64,000 bases of DNA from Burkholderiales bacterium 67-32 (GTDB lineage: Bacteria > Pseudomonadota > Gammaproteobacteria > Burkholderiales > Burkholderiaceae_B), in contig MKUP01000027.1 in the NCBI GenBank assembly GCA_001898625.1, positions 253,799 through 317,798 on the forward strand. The letters run 5' to 3'. A program made the translations under genes and the position numbers. The notes beneath the pieces were generated by a model, which searched no databases, was not told the origin of the DNA, and was given only the letters and a program-made list of their open reading frames with translations. Every line of letters starts with the position of its first letter. The first letter of the stretch is position 1. Below are positions 26,712-35,504 of the stretch, in pieces.

Positions 26712-28343
26712 TCAGAACAGCGAGCGTTCCAGGGCGTGGTCCTTGGCGTCGGGGTCGAGCACCGCCTGGTTCCGGCCGCGCGACTTGGCCGCATACAGCG
26801 CCGCGTCGGCGCGGCTGATCAGTTCCTCCAGCGAGGTGCCGGAATGCGGGAAGACCGCGATCCCCGCCGAGGCGCCGACCTTGGGCGAGACGCCCGGATA
26901 AGGTTCGGACAGCACCGCCACCAGGCTGTTGGCCACGGTCTCCGCGGCGGCGGGGCCGGCGCCGTCCAGCAGTACCATGAACTCGTCGCCGCCGTAGCGC
27001 GCGACCACGTCGGAATGGCGGATGGCGTCGGCCATGCGGCGTGCGGCGATCTGCAGCACGGTGTCGCCCGTGCCGTGGCCGTGGACGTCGTTGACGGTCT
27101 TGAAATGATCGAGGTCGATGGCCACCAGCGCGAGCGACGCCTGGGACCGCTGCGCGGCCGCGATCGCGCGGCGGGCCAGTTCCGCGAACAGGACCCGGTT
27201 GCTCAATTGGGTGAGCGGGTCGTAGTAGGCAAGCTGGCGCGCGTGCTCGAGCGTGTCGGCGGCATGCTCGATGGCCTCGGCCACCGCCGCCGTTTCCTTG
27301 AAGTGCGGCGGCGCCACGCCGATGCGATGGCCGGCGCCCAGCGCCAGGGCGGGTTCCACGAGGTTGCCCACCGCCTGTTCGATACGGCGCGCCAATCGAT
27401 AGGCCAGGCCCAGGCCGAGCAGGATGGCCAGCAGACCGCCGCCGGCCACCCAGGTCATGGAGCGATAGAGATCGGCCGTGAACGCGGCGGTGGGGGCGCC
27501 GACGACGACGACCCACGGTGTCGTGGCCAGATGGCTGAACGCCGTCAATACCGGGATGCCTTCCTTGGTCAGGCTGGGCAGCGTGCCTTCATGCTGGCGC
27601 TGGACCGCGTCGGCCAGCGACGGCACGGCCCGTTCGCCGACGAAGCGCGTTTCTTCGCGCGTGCGGCCGAGTATGGTGGCGTCGCGGTCGAGCAGGGCCG
27701 CCACCCAGCCCTCGTCCAGCGCATGGCGGTTCATCAGGGCGCCCAGGCGGTCCGAGCTGAGGTCGGCGAACAGCAGGTAGCGGGCTTCCCCCTCGATCAT
27801 GACCGGTACGCCCACGATGATGATGAGCCCGCGTCCGTGCTGCGGCGGCCCCAGCCTCGCCACCATGGGATGGCTGCCGCCGCTGGAGACGTGCGGCAGG
27901 TCCGGCAGCCGGGCGCGCGGCGGGAGCGTGCCGGGTGGGGCCGTGGAGGTATCGAGCACCTCGTTGCCGCGCAGGTCGGTCAGGACGTAGCGATCGATGT
28001 CCTGGTACTTGAGCGCCTCGATGGCCCGCTGTTGGAACGATGCCAGGTCGGCGCGAACCAGGTCGCTGGATCCGGCCAGCACGCGCAGGCCGGCACCGAT
28101 GCCTTCAAGTTCCTGGTCCAGGTCGGCGGCCAGGCTGCGGGCGGTCAGGACGGTGGTTTCGTAGATGCGGGTCTTGCGCAGCGCGTAGGTCTCGTACACC
28201 GCGAGGCCTGCGACCAGCGTGGCGGGAAGCGTGCAGACGACGACCAGGGCGAGCAGGCCGATGCGTATCGAGATCGTTCCGCCGCGCCGGGCATGGCCGG
28301 CCGGCGTGTCGGATGAAGGGGACGGCGCTGGAACGGATGTCAT
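26712..28343 (-). CDS. Diguanylate cyclase with periplasmic sensor domain
   Basis: A 543-residue inner-membrane enzyme making c-di-GMP from two GTP. Layout: membrane helix about 28-52, a periplasmic double-Cache-like sensor (about 53-300), second helix near 295-320, HAMP-like linker, and a GGDEF domain (about 385-530). The active loop is intact, YGGDEF, and the inhibitory I-site RHSD lies exactly five residues before it, so product feedback is expected. It is about 10 kb from bcsA and could feed the PilZ domain there, although no sequence feature links them directly. Downstream is the NlpE-like gene. Confidence 0.93.
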   Translation of the reverse strand: MTSVPAPSPSSDTPAGHARRGGTISIRIGLLALVVVCTLPATLVAGLAVYETYALRKTRIYETTVLTARSLAADLDQELEGIGAGLRVLAGSSDLVRADLASFQQRAIEALKYQDIDRYVLTDLRGNEVLDTSTAPPGTLPPRARLPDLPHVSSGGSHPMVARLGPPQHGRGLIIIVGVPVMIEGEARYLLFADLSSDRLGALMNRHALDEGWVAALLDRDATILGRTREETRFVGERAVPSLADAVQRQHEGTLPSLTKEGIPVLTAFSHLATTPWVVVVGAPTAAFTADLYRSMTWVAGGGLLAILLGLGLAYRLARRIEQAVGNLVEPALALGAGHRIGVAPPHFKETAAVAEAIEHAADTLEHARQLAYYDPLTQLSNRVLFAELARRAIAAAQRSQASLALVAIDLDHFKTVNDVHGHGTGDTVLQIAARRMADAIRHSDVVARYGGDEFMVLLDGAGPAAAETVANSLVAVLSEPYPGVSPKVGASAGIAVFPHSGTSLEELISRADAALYAAKSRGRNQAVLDPDAKDHALERSLF

Positions 28344-28429
28344 CTGTCATGGAGCGGGACTGCGTGGCCCGCTGCCTTGTTTTTGCCCAGCCTAACATGC
28401 GAGCATCCGTTGCGAAATCCGGGCGGGCC

Positions 28430-29599
28430 TCAGGCGCCCAGGCCGTGCAGCCACAGACGCAGTCCGTCCCAGGTACGGCCGAACCACGATGCTGCCTGCA
28501 CCGGCTGGAGGGCGACCAGCGGCAGGCGCCGGGCCGGTTCGCCCTCCACGCGCACTTCGAGTTCGCCCACGCGCTGTCCCGCCGCCAGCGGCGCGATCAG
28601 CGGCGAGGCCGGATGCAGGGTGCGTTCGATCCGTGCGCCCGGGCGTACGGTGATGTAGGTATCGCGCTGGAAGCCCATCGGCACGGTCGAGCGGGCGCCC
28701 TTCCAGACGCGCGGCGAGCCGACCGGGTCCCCGCCCGCATAGAGCCGCACCGTTTCGAAATTGCGGAAGCCCCATTCCAGCAGTTCGCGGCTCTGCCGGG
28801 TGCGGTCGCGGTCCGAGGCGGTGCCGACGACGACCGAGACCAGCCGCCGCTGGACGTTGCCGCTGGCGCGCCGGGCGGTCGCCACGAGGCTGTATCCGGC
28901 CGACTCCGTGTGGCCGGTCTTCATGCCGTCCACGCTGGCGTCCAGCCACAGCAGCCGATTGCGGTTGGGCTGCGTGATGCGGTTGTAGGTGTATTGCCGC
29001 GTGGCGTCGTAGGTGCCGGCCAGGTCGGGGAAGTCGCGCACGATCCGGACCGCCAGCACGGACAGGTCGCGCGCGGTCGAATACGTTTGCGGGTCGGGCA
29101 GGCCGTGCGGGTTGGAGAAGCGGGTCGAGGCCAGGCCCATTTCCCCGGCCTCCTGGTTCATGCGCGCGACGAAGGCCTCGACCGACCCGGCGACGCCCTC
29201 GGCCAGCGCGATCGCGGCGTCGTTGCCCGACTGCACCAGCAGCCCGTACAGCAGCTCGTCGATGGTGACCTGCTTGCCGGGTTCGAGGAACATGCGGGAG
29301 CTGCCCGGCGCCACCTTCCAAGCCCGCGTCGAGACCGTGACCCGCGTGTCGCGGGCCACGGCGTGGTCGCGCAGCGCCTGGAACACGACGTAGGCCGTCA
29401 TCATCTTGGTGAGCGAGGCCGGCTCGATGCGCTTGTCCGGGTCGTGCGCGCCCAGCACCTGGCCGCTGGTCGCATCCAGGAGCAGCCAGGCGCGGGCGGA
29501 CAGGGCGGGGGCGGGAACGGCGGCGGATGCGGGCTGGGCGTGGGCGGTGGCGGTGCAAAGGGCGCAGGCCAGCGCCGCCGCCATCTTCGATATGGGCAT
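28430..29599 (-). CDS. dacC: D-alanyl-D-alanine carboxypeptidase (PBP5/6 type)
   Basis: A 389-residue exported enzyme that removes the terminal D-Ala from peptidoglycan stem peptides. Signal peptide ends near THAQPASA. The three serine-peptidase S11 motifs are present: SLTK near residue 63, SGN near 125 and KTG near 230. A C-terminal PBP5-type beta domain and a final amphipathic helix (WFGRTWDGLRLWLHGLG) for membrane attachment follow. It ends after the CLC channel gene on the same strand, whose stop is only 3 bp downstream of its ATG region, so the two lie back-to-front in one transcription direction. Confidence 0.93.
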   Translation of the reverse strand: MPISKMAAALACALCTATAHAQPASAAVPAPALSARAWLLLDATSGQVLGAHDPDKRIEPASLTKMMTAYVVFQALRDHAVARDTRVTVSTRAWKVAPGSSRMFLEPGKQVTIDELLYGLLVQSGNDAAIALAEGVAGSVEAFVARMNQEAGEMGLASTRFSNPHGLPDPQTYSTARDLSVLAVRIVRDFPDLAGTYDATRQYTYNRITQPNRNRLLWLDASVDGMKTGHTESAGYSLVATARRASGNVQRRLVSVVVGTASDRDRTRQSRELLEWGFRNFETVRLYAGGDPVGSPRVWKGARSTVPMGFQRDTYITVRPGARIERTLHPASPLIAPLAAGQRVGELEVRVEGEPARRLPLVALQPVQAASWFGRTWDGLRLWLHGLGA

Positions 29600-29602
29600 G
29601 TC

Positions 29603-31399
29603 TTAACGGATGTCGTGAGTGGGGGGGCGACCGGCGTCCGCGTTCCATCGGAAATAGGCCATGCGATCGCGCTCTTCAGCCAGGCGCAGCGCCCGCAGCC
29701 GCAAGAGATCCTTGCGGCCTACGAGGCCCACCAGCTTTCCGCCGGCGCGGTCGACGATGGGTACGCGCCCCACGCCCGCGAGCGCCATGCGGTCGGCCAA
29801 CTGGCTGGCGAGTTCGTCCGGATAGGCGACCAGAAGTTCCCGGTCGGCCAGCAGTTCGCCCATGGGCTGATCGCGGTCTTCCTGTTCGACTGTCCAGGCC
29901 AGGCTGTCGGCGCGCGTGACTTCGCCCACCACCACGCCTTGCGCGTCGACCACGGGATAGCTGGTGTGGCGGCGCTCCAGCGTCGTGAAATGCTCGACGG
30001 CCTGGCCTACCGTCATCGACGCCGGCAGCGTTTCCACCTGCCGCGTCATCAGGTCGGCCACCCGCACGAGATCGAACGGATCCACGTGGTATTCGCGGGT
30101 GACGTGGTGGCCGCGGCGGGCGATCTTCTCGGTCAGGATGGAGCGCTTGAGCAGCAGCACCGTCACGCCGTAGGCGAACGCGCAGGCGGTGAGCACGGGC
30201 ACCATCACGCCGAAGTTGCCGGTCAGCTCCACGGCGAACAGCGTGGCGGTGAGCGGCGCGCGCATGGTGCCGCCCATCATCGCCGCCATGCCCAGCAGGG
30301 CCCAGAAACCAGGCGCGGCTTCCGGCATGAAAGGCGCCGCCAGGGCGCCCAGCGCGCCGCCGAAGATCAGCAGCGGGGCCAGCACGCCGCCCGAGGTGCC
30401 CGAACCCAGCGCCACGGCCCAGATGACGACCTTGACCGCCAGCAGGAGCAGCACCGCGTGCAGCGCCAGGTCGCCGGCCAGCAGGTGGCGGATGTTGTCG
30501 TAGCCCACGCCCAGCGCGGCCGGTTCGATCAGGCCGCCCAGCCCGATGACGAGCCCGCCGATGGCGGGCCACCACATCCAGTGGAAGGGGAGCTTGGCGA
30601 AGCCGTCCTCGGCGGCGTAGACCAGTGTCGTCAGCACGCCCGACCCCAGGCCGGCGACGATGCCGAGCGCGGCGAAGGCCACCACGTGCGCGGCCGAGAC
30701 GTCGACCGAACCGGCGTAGGGGAACAGCGGCGCGCCGCCCATCACGAGCGGGCGGACGGCGGCGGCGACCACCGCGGCCACCGCTACCGGCAGGAAGCTG
30801 CGGGGCTTCCATTCGAACAGCAGCAGTTCCACCGCCAGCAGCAGCGCGGCCACGGGCGTGCCGAAGATGGCCGTCATGCCCGCCGCGGCGCCGGCCACCA
30901 GCAGCGTCTTGCGCTCGGCCGAACTCATGTGGACCATCTGCGCCAGCAGCGAGCCGATGGCGCCGCCGGTCATGATGATCGGCCCTTCGGCGCCGAACGG
31001 GCCGCCGGTGCCGATCGACACCGCCGACGACAGGGGCTTGAGCACCGCCACCTTGGGCTGGATGCGGCTGCGGCCGATCAGGATGGCTTCCATGGCTTCG
31101 GGGATGCCGTGGCCGCGGATCTTCTCCGAACCGTAGCGCGCCATGAAACCGATGATGAGGCAGCCGATCACCGGCACGAACACGGTGGTCCAGCCCAGCG
31201 GCGTGCCGGCGATGGGCAGGTCTTCGAGCGACAGGCGGCCGTAGTAGGCGAGATTGGTGCACAGCGTGATCAGCCGCAGCAGCAGCCATGCGGCGCCGAC
31301 GCTGCACAGGCCGATGACCGCGGCCAGGGCCATGAGCAGCAGGACTCGGCGGTCGGTCGTGAAATCGCCGAGCCGGGAAGAAGGAACGGAATGAGACAT
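29603..31399 (-). CDS. CLC-family chloride channel/antiporter with CBS domains
   Basis: About 598 residues: ten or more membrane helices followed by two CBS domains (MTRQVETLPASMTVGQAVEHF and the final KDLLRLRALRLAEE). The ion-path motifs are visible: GHGIP in place of the usual GSGIP, the gating Glu in GPFGAEGP, and GTSGGVLAP. CLC proteins of this type exchange or conduct Cl- (possibly other anions). I chose ATG 31399 (MSHSVPSS); ATG 31435 is an in-frame alternative, and no ribosome site is obvious at either. It is divergent from a MarR gene across a shared operator and is followed directly by the carboxypeptidase gene. Confidence 0.9.
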   Translation of the reverse strand: MSHSVPSSRLGDFTTDRRVLLLMALAAVIGLCSVGAAWLLLRLITLCTNLAYYGRLSLEDLPIAGTPLGWTTVFVPVIGCLIIGFMARYGSEKIRGHGIPEAMEAILIGRSRIQPKVAVLKPLSSAVSIGTGGPFGAEGPIIMTGGAIGSLLAQMVHMSSAERKTLLVAGAAAGMTAIFGTPVAALLLAVELLLFEWKPRSFLPVAVAAVVAAAVRPLVMGGAPLFPYAGSVDVSAAHVVAFAALGIVAGLGSGVLTTLVYAAEDGFAKLPFHWMWWPAIGGLVIGLGGLIEPAALGVGYDNIRHLLAGDLALHAVLLLLAVKVVIWAVALGSGTSGGVLAPLLIFGGALGALAAPFMPEAAPGFWALLGMAAMMGGTMRAPLTATLFAVELTGNFGVMVPVLTACAFAYGVTVLLLKRSILTEKIARRGHHVTREYHVDPFDLVRVADLMTRQVETLPASMTVGQAVEHFTTLERRHTSYPVVDAQGVVVGEVTRADSLAWTVEQEDRDQPMGELLADRELLVAYPDELASQLADRMALAGVGRVPIVDRAGGKLVGLVGRKDLLRLRALRLAEERDRMAYFRWNADAGRPPTHDIR

Positions 31400-31444
31400 G
31401 ATGAAGGGGGGGAAGGGAAGAGGCGCCCCGGACATGAGGCCGCC

Positions 31445-31469
31445 ATATATATCGTACCACGACATATAT
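31445..31469. promoter_or_regulatory. MarR-type operator between CLC channel and marR genes
   Basis: An 11-bp inverted repeat with one mismatch and a 3-nt centre: ATATATATCGT (31445-31455), ACC, ACGACATATAT (31459-31469). It lies in the short gap of two divergent genes, 12 bp before the marR GTG start, where the MarR protein could repress both. It is strikingly AT-rich for this genome. Confidence 0.65.
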
Positions 31470-31481
31470 TAGAATGTCCGG

Positions 31482-31934
31482 GTGAAGAAGACCGCTTCCC
31501 CGTCGCGCGCCGCGCGACCCAGCCTGTCGCCCGCCGACTATGCGCTGCTGGCCGAGTTCCGCTACGCCCTGCGCCGCTTCATCGCGTTCAGCGAGGACGC
31601 CGCGCATGCGATCGGCCTGGCGCCGCAGCAGCATCAGGCGCTGCTCGCCATCAAGGGCGCGCCGGGACGCGATGGGCTGTACGTGGGAGAGATCGCCGAT
31701 CGCCTGCTGATCAGGCCGCATTCGGCCGCCGAGCTGGCCGGGCGGCTGGTGCGCATGGACCTGGTCGCGCGCATGGCGGATCCCGAAGACGGCCGCAAGG
31801 TGCGGCTGGTGCTGACGGCACATGCCGAGCAACTGTTGGAGGAGCTGTCGGCGGCGCACCTGGAGGAACTGCGGGCGATCAAGCCGCTGCTGACGCGGCT
31901 GCTCGCGCGCTTCGACGACGGCGAAACGGGCTGA
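31482..31934 (+). CDS. MarR-family transcriptional regulator
   Basis: A 150-residue regulator with the MarR fold: QQHQALLAIKGAP in helix 2, GEIADRLLIRPHSAAELAGRLVRMDLV as recognition helix, and a wing DPEDGRKVRLVLTAHA. Start is GTG at 31482; the only nearby ATG (31474) hits a stop within three codons. Few bases separate it from the operator, so transcription may be nearly leaderless. Probably controls the divergent CLC gene and itself. Confidence 0.88.
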   Translation: MKKTASPSRAARPSLSPADYALLAEFRYALRRFIAFSEDAAHAIGLAPQQHQALLAIKGAPGRDGLYVGEIADRLLIRPHSAAELAGRLVRMDLVARMADPEDGRKVRLVLTAHAEQLLEELSAAHLEELRAIKPLLTRLLARFDDGETG

Positions 31935-31947
31935 ACGCCCCCGCCCG

Positions 31948-32868
31948 TCAATCCTTGGCGGACGTGCGGCGCAGCCGCCGGATGCCGGCGTGTCCCAGGA
32001 CGAAATCCATGAAGGCCTGGGCCGCCGGCGAGACCGCCACGGTGGCGCGATGCACGATCGACACCTCGCGCCGCACGACCGGGTCCTGCAGCGGTTTCCA
32101 GGCGATGACCCGCGGGTCGGCCAGCGCGGTAGCGTAGCCGGGCACGATGCCCACCCCTTGTCCGGCCGACACCAATCCAATCAGCGTGCCGACGTAGGTC
32201 GCTTCCCCCGCCGGATCGAGCGTCATGCCCGCCGCGTTGCAGCCCCGCTCGGCCAGTTCGCGGAACACGCTGCCGCGCGGCAGCGTCAGTACGCGTTCCC
32301 GTTCCAGGCGGCCCCAGGGCAAGCGCCGCGCGCGGGCGAACGGATGGTCCACCGGAAATATCGCGACCAGCGACTCCTCGAACAACTGTGTGTGCTGCAA
32401 CTCGGCCTCGGTGCGCCGGAAGGTTCCTATGCCGAGGTCGGCCGCGCCGCTGCGGACCTGCGGCAGCACCTCGTCGGGCAGTGAATCCTTCAAGACGAGT
32501 TCGATGCCGGGGTGGCCGGCCCTGAAGTCCGCGACCAGCGGCGGCAGCAGCGTGCCGGACAGCACCAGCGGCGCGGCCACGACCACGCGCCCGCGCTGGT
32601 GCGCCACCCATTGGTCGACGTTGGCGATGGCGTGGCCGATGTCGTCCAGGATACGCTCGGCGCTGGCCAGGAATTCCCGGCCGACGGCAGTGACGCTGAC
32701 GCTGCGCGTGGTGCGGTCGACCAGCCGCGTGCCCAGTCCCGTCTCCAGTTCGCGGACCAGCAGGCTGAGCGCCGACTGCGTGACGTGCATCGCGTGGGCA
32801 GCCTTGGTGAAGCTGCCCAGCCGCGAGACCAGCACGAAGGCCTGCAACTGACGCACGGTCAAATTCAT
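31948..32868 (-). CDS. LysR-family transcriptional regulator
   Basis: A 306-residue regulator with N-terminal HTH (LRQLQAFVLVSRLGSFTKAAHAMHVTQSALS type, residues 4-35) and a substrate-binding effector domain. Standard length. It is divergent from the Bug receptor at 32988 and most likely controls that gene and the GlcG-like gene behind it. The effector is unknown. Confidence 0.93.
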   Translation of the reverse strand: MNLTVRQLQAFVLVSRLGSFTKAAHAMHVTQSALSLLVRELETGLGTRLVDRTTRSVSVTAVGREFLASAERILDDIGHAIANVDQWVAHQRGRVVVAAPLVLSGTLLPPLVADFRAGHPGIELVLKDSLPDEVLPQVRSGAADLGIGTFRRTEAELQHTQLFEESLVAIFPVDHPFARARRLPWGRLERERVLTLPRGSVFRELAERGCNAAGMTLDPAGEATYVGTLIGLVSAGQGVGIVPGYATALADPRVIAWKPLQDPVVRREVSIVHRATVAVSPAAQAFMDFVLGHAGIRRLRRTSAKD

Positions 32869-32987
32869 GAGATCAGCTCATTTCTGGATAAGAAATATTC
32901 GTTTGAATTATAAGTGAGCCGATCGTGTAATACGGCCATCCATCATGAGAGCGGCCGGGCGGACCGGCCCCAGTCCAGGGAGACACG

Positions 32988-33962
32988 ATGAATCACCGTA
33001 CATGGCTGGCCGCGTTCTGCGTGGCAGCATCCGCGTGCGTGCCGGCGGCGGCCGGCGCGCAGGACAAGTATCCTTCCCAGCCCATCCGGATCCTGGTCGG
33101 CTTTCCGCCGGGCAGCTCCACCGACGTGGGTACGCGCCTGATCGCCGGCAAGCTGGCGGCGGAGCTGGGCCAGAGCGTCGTGGTCGAGAACCGGCCGGGC
33201 GCGAGCAGCGACATCGCGGCGCGCGCCGCCGCCAATGCGCCCGCCGACGGCTACACGCTGTTCGTCGTCACCATCGCCAACGCCATCAATTCGAGTTCGC
33301 GCAACCCCGACCTGGTGGACGTGGTCAAGAGCTTCGCCCCGGTGGGGCTGGTGGGCAACGTGCCCAACGTGCTGGTCGCTCACCCGTCCCGCAACCTGAA
33401 GTCGGTGGACGACCTGATCCGCGCGGCCAAGGCCCGGCCCGGCGGCATTACGTTCGCCTCGTCGGGCAACGGCACCTCGCCGCATCTGGCGGGAGAACTG
33501 TTCGCCAGCAAGGCCGGGGTGCAGTTGCTGCACGTGCCCTATCGGGGCAGTTCGCCGGCCATGGCCGATCTCCTGGGCGGCCAGGTCGCCATCATGTTCG
33601 CGCCCGCGTCCACCGCGCTGCCGCACATCCAGTCCGGCAAGCTGGTGGCGCTGGCGGCGGCCAGCAAGGACCGCATCGCCGCGCTGCCCGACCTGAAGAC
33701 CTTGTCGGAACTGGGGCTGAAGGACTTCGACACCTCGGTCTGGTTCGGTCTGGCGGCGCCGGCGGGGACTCCCGATGCGGTCAGGCGGCGGCTGTCGGCG
33801 GCCATCCAGTCCGCGCTGGATACGCCTGACCTGCGGGCACAGTTCCGCGCGCAAGGCATCGAACCGTTCAAGGCCGGTCCCGAGGAAACCGCCCGCTACA
33901 TCCGGGCCGAGGTCGACAAGTGGGCCGAGGTCATGCAGGCGGCGGGCGTCAAGCTGGAATAG
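32988..33962 (+). CDS. Bug-family tripartite tricarboxylate transporter substrate receptor
   Basis: A 324-residue periplasmic receptor with signal peptide ending near PAAAGAQDK. It shows PIRILVGFPPGSSTDVGTRL, VVENRPGASSDIA, DGYTLFV, SSGNGTSPHLAGELF and LHVPYRG, the Bug set in order. No TctAB genes are near. It lies divergent from a LysR gene and 41 bp before a GlcG/HbpS gene, an arrangement suggesting uptake and use of one compound. Confidence 0.9.
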   Translation: MNHRTWLAAFCVAASACVPAAAGAQDKYPSQPIRILVGFPPGSSTDVGTRLIAGKLAAELGQSVVVENRPGASSDIAARAAANAPADGYTLFVVTIANAINSSSRNPDLVDVVKSFAPVGLVGNVPNVLVAHPSRNLKSVDDLIRAAKARPGGITFASSGNGTSPHLAGELFASKAGVQLLHVPYRGSSPAMADLLGGQVAIMFAPASTALPHIQSGKLVALAAASKDRIAALPDLKTLSELGLKDFDTSVWFGLAAPAGTPDAVRRRLSAAIQSALDTPDLRAQFRAQGIEPFKAGPEETARYIRAEVDKWAEVMQAAGVKLE

Positions 33963-34003
33963 CCCCAAGCGGGCCTCATCATCACCACAGGAGCAAGACA
34001 AGC

Positions 34004-34528
34004 ATGGCAAGAATCCAACTGGCCGAATGCCGGGAATTCATGCGCGCGGCGCAGGAAAAGGCGCTGGAGATGGGCGTGCCGGTGTCGATCGCGGTTGTCA
34101 GCGCCGAAGGGCACCTGATCGCGCTCGAGCGCATGGACGACGCGGGTTTCATCACCCCCGACACGGCGCGCGGCAAGGCCTATACCGTGGCCGCGTTCCG
34201 CTCCATGAGCCCACGCTTCCAGGATGGGCTGATCATCCAGCAGTGGTTCAAGGAGCGCAATCCGCAGATGCTGATGAACGCCTCGGTGTTCACCAACGGC
34301 CAGGTCGTGGCCTCGGGCGGATGCGCCCCGGTGTTCAAGGGCGACGAGATGGTCGGCGCCTACGGCATCAGCGGCGCGACCTCGGACCAGGACGAAGTCA
34401 TCGGCCGCTACGCGCGCGAGAAGGCCGGCTGGGCGCACAAGCCCGCCACCGACGACACGCCGGAGGACGTGAAGCGGCACGTCAACGAGATCTACGCCAA
34501 GGTGGGCCTGGGCGACCGCGCCCTGTAG
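34004..34528 (+). CDS. GlcG/HbpS-family (heme-binding-like) protein
   Basis: A 174-residue soluble protein of the GlcG/HbpS fold: AAQEKALEMGVPVSIAVVSAEGHLIALERMDDA at the N terminus, DTARGKAYTVAAF in the middle and GAYGISGATSDQDE near residue 130, the family signature. Members bind heme or small ligands, or are found with catabolic genes without a known role. I chose ATG 34004, with AGGAG about 10 nt upstream; the open frame starts earlier but inside the Bug gene. Probably one operon with the Bug receptor. Confidence 0.85.
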   Translation: MARIQLAECREFMRAAQEKALEMGVPVSIAVVSAEGHLIALERMDDAGFITPDTARGKAYTVAAFRSMSPRFQDGLIIQQWFKERNPQMLMNASVFTNGQVVASGGCAPVFKGDEMVGAYGISGATSDQDEVIGRYAREKAGWAHKPATDDTPEDVKRHVNEIYAKVGLGDRAL

Positions 34529-34550
34529 GCAGGCGCCGCCGCGTCCGCCT

Positions 34551-35297
34551 TCAGGTCCGGCGGGCGCGCAGCGCGGCTTCCAGCCCGCCGGGGAGCGCGG
34601 CCGGCTCCGGCAGGTGCAGCATGAGGTTGAGGTATTTCCACGTCGAGCGCGAATGCTCGATCATCAGCGCCTGCGCGCGCGTTCCTTCCCGGTTCTCGAT
34701 GGCATCGACGATGTTGCGGTGCTGCTCCTGCGCGCCGCGCAGGATGTCGCGCACGCTGGCCTCGGCCGACGCGGGAACGTTGGTGAACGAATTGTTGACC
34801 GAGAAGGGAATGGCCACCAGCCGCTCGAGCGCCCGGGCCACCATGGGGCTTTGCGCGGCGCCGCAGATCAGGTCATGCAGCCGGTCGTTCAGGACGACAT
34901 AGTCGTTTTGCCGCCCGGCGACATCGGACGATCCCACCACCGCATCCAGTTCTTCCAGGCATTCGTGCATGGCTTTGAGGACGCGCGCCGGTGCGCCTTT
35001 TTCAGCGGCCATGCGCGCCGCCATGCCCTCGAGCGTGCCGCGGATCGAGATCGCGTCGAACACGTCGTCTTCCGTGAAGCTGGACACCACATAGCCGCCC
35101 GAGGGCTGGAGGGAGATCAGTCCTTCCTCGCTGATGCGCTGCATGGCGGCGCGGGCCGGCGTGCGCGACACGCCGAAGGCGTCGACCAGTGCCTGTTCCA
35201 GCACCCGGTCGCCGGGTTTGAGCTTGCCTTGAACGATCAGGCCACGTAGTCCGTAGACGGCTCTTTCGGTTTGCGACAGGTTGGGATCGATGTCCAT
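34551..35297 (-). CDS. GntR-family regulator with FCD effector domain
   Basis: A 248-residue regulator: winged helix (residues about 8-75; KLKPGDRVLEQALVDAFGVSRTPARAAMQRISEEGLI) and an all-helical FCD domain with candidate metal-ligand residues in NDRLHDLICGAAQSP. ATG 35297 chosen; an in-frame ATG at 35345 would add 16 residues of no family character. It is divergent from the Rieske oxygenase operon at 35505, and two identical palindromes lie between (next entry), so it most likely represses that operon and itself. Confidence 0.88.
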   Translation of the reverse strand: MDIDPNLSQTERAVYGLRGLIVQGKLKPGDRVLEQALVDAFGVSRTPARAAMQRISEEGLISLQPSGGYVVSSFTEDDVFDAISIRGTLEGMAARMAAEKGAPARVLKAMHECLEELDAVVGSSDVAGRQNDYVVLNDRLHDLICGAAQSPMVARALERLVAIPFSVNNSFTNVPASAEASVRDILRGAQEQHRNIVDAIENREGTRAQALMIEHSRSTWKYLNLMLHLPEPAALPGGLEAALRARRT

Positions 35298-35364
35298 GTG
35301 AGAGCGGAAGGCAGGGAAGCGGCAATTATGGTGCAGAACCTTCATTTCTCGTTCTTCGAATACG

Positions 35365-35438
35365 TTACGTATACGAAAATAGGGGTTTATGCGTAATAAA
35401 TAAGCAAAAAATTGTCTTATTCAAATTTTACGTATACG
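35365..35438. promoter_or_regulatory. Two candidate GntR operators in the divergent intergenic region
   Basis: The palindrome CGTATACG occurs twice, at 35368-35375 and 35431-35438, each preceded by TTA/TTTA. The GTATAC core is common in operators of FCD-type GntR proteins. The two sites are exactly 63 bp apart, six helical turns, in an AT-rich 207-bp gap, which would allow DNA looping. Confidence 0.65.
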
Positions 35439-35504
35439 CTGATTGGAAAATAAAGAACGTGATCCCGTAAAAAAATTTCCCCATCGTCCGCCGAAGGAGG
35501 CGAA

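Noticed and set aside
31926..31948. Hairpin ACGGGC/GCCCGT after marR
   Set aside because: Only 6 bp with an 11-nt loop and no T-tract; too weak to call a terminator.
28040..32137. Plus-strand open frame of 1365 codons
   Set aside because: It crosses four convincing genes on both strands and has low-complexity His/Gln/Arg/Gly composition; a shadow.
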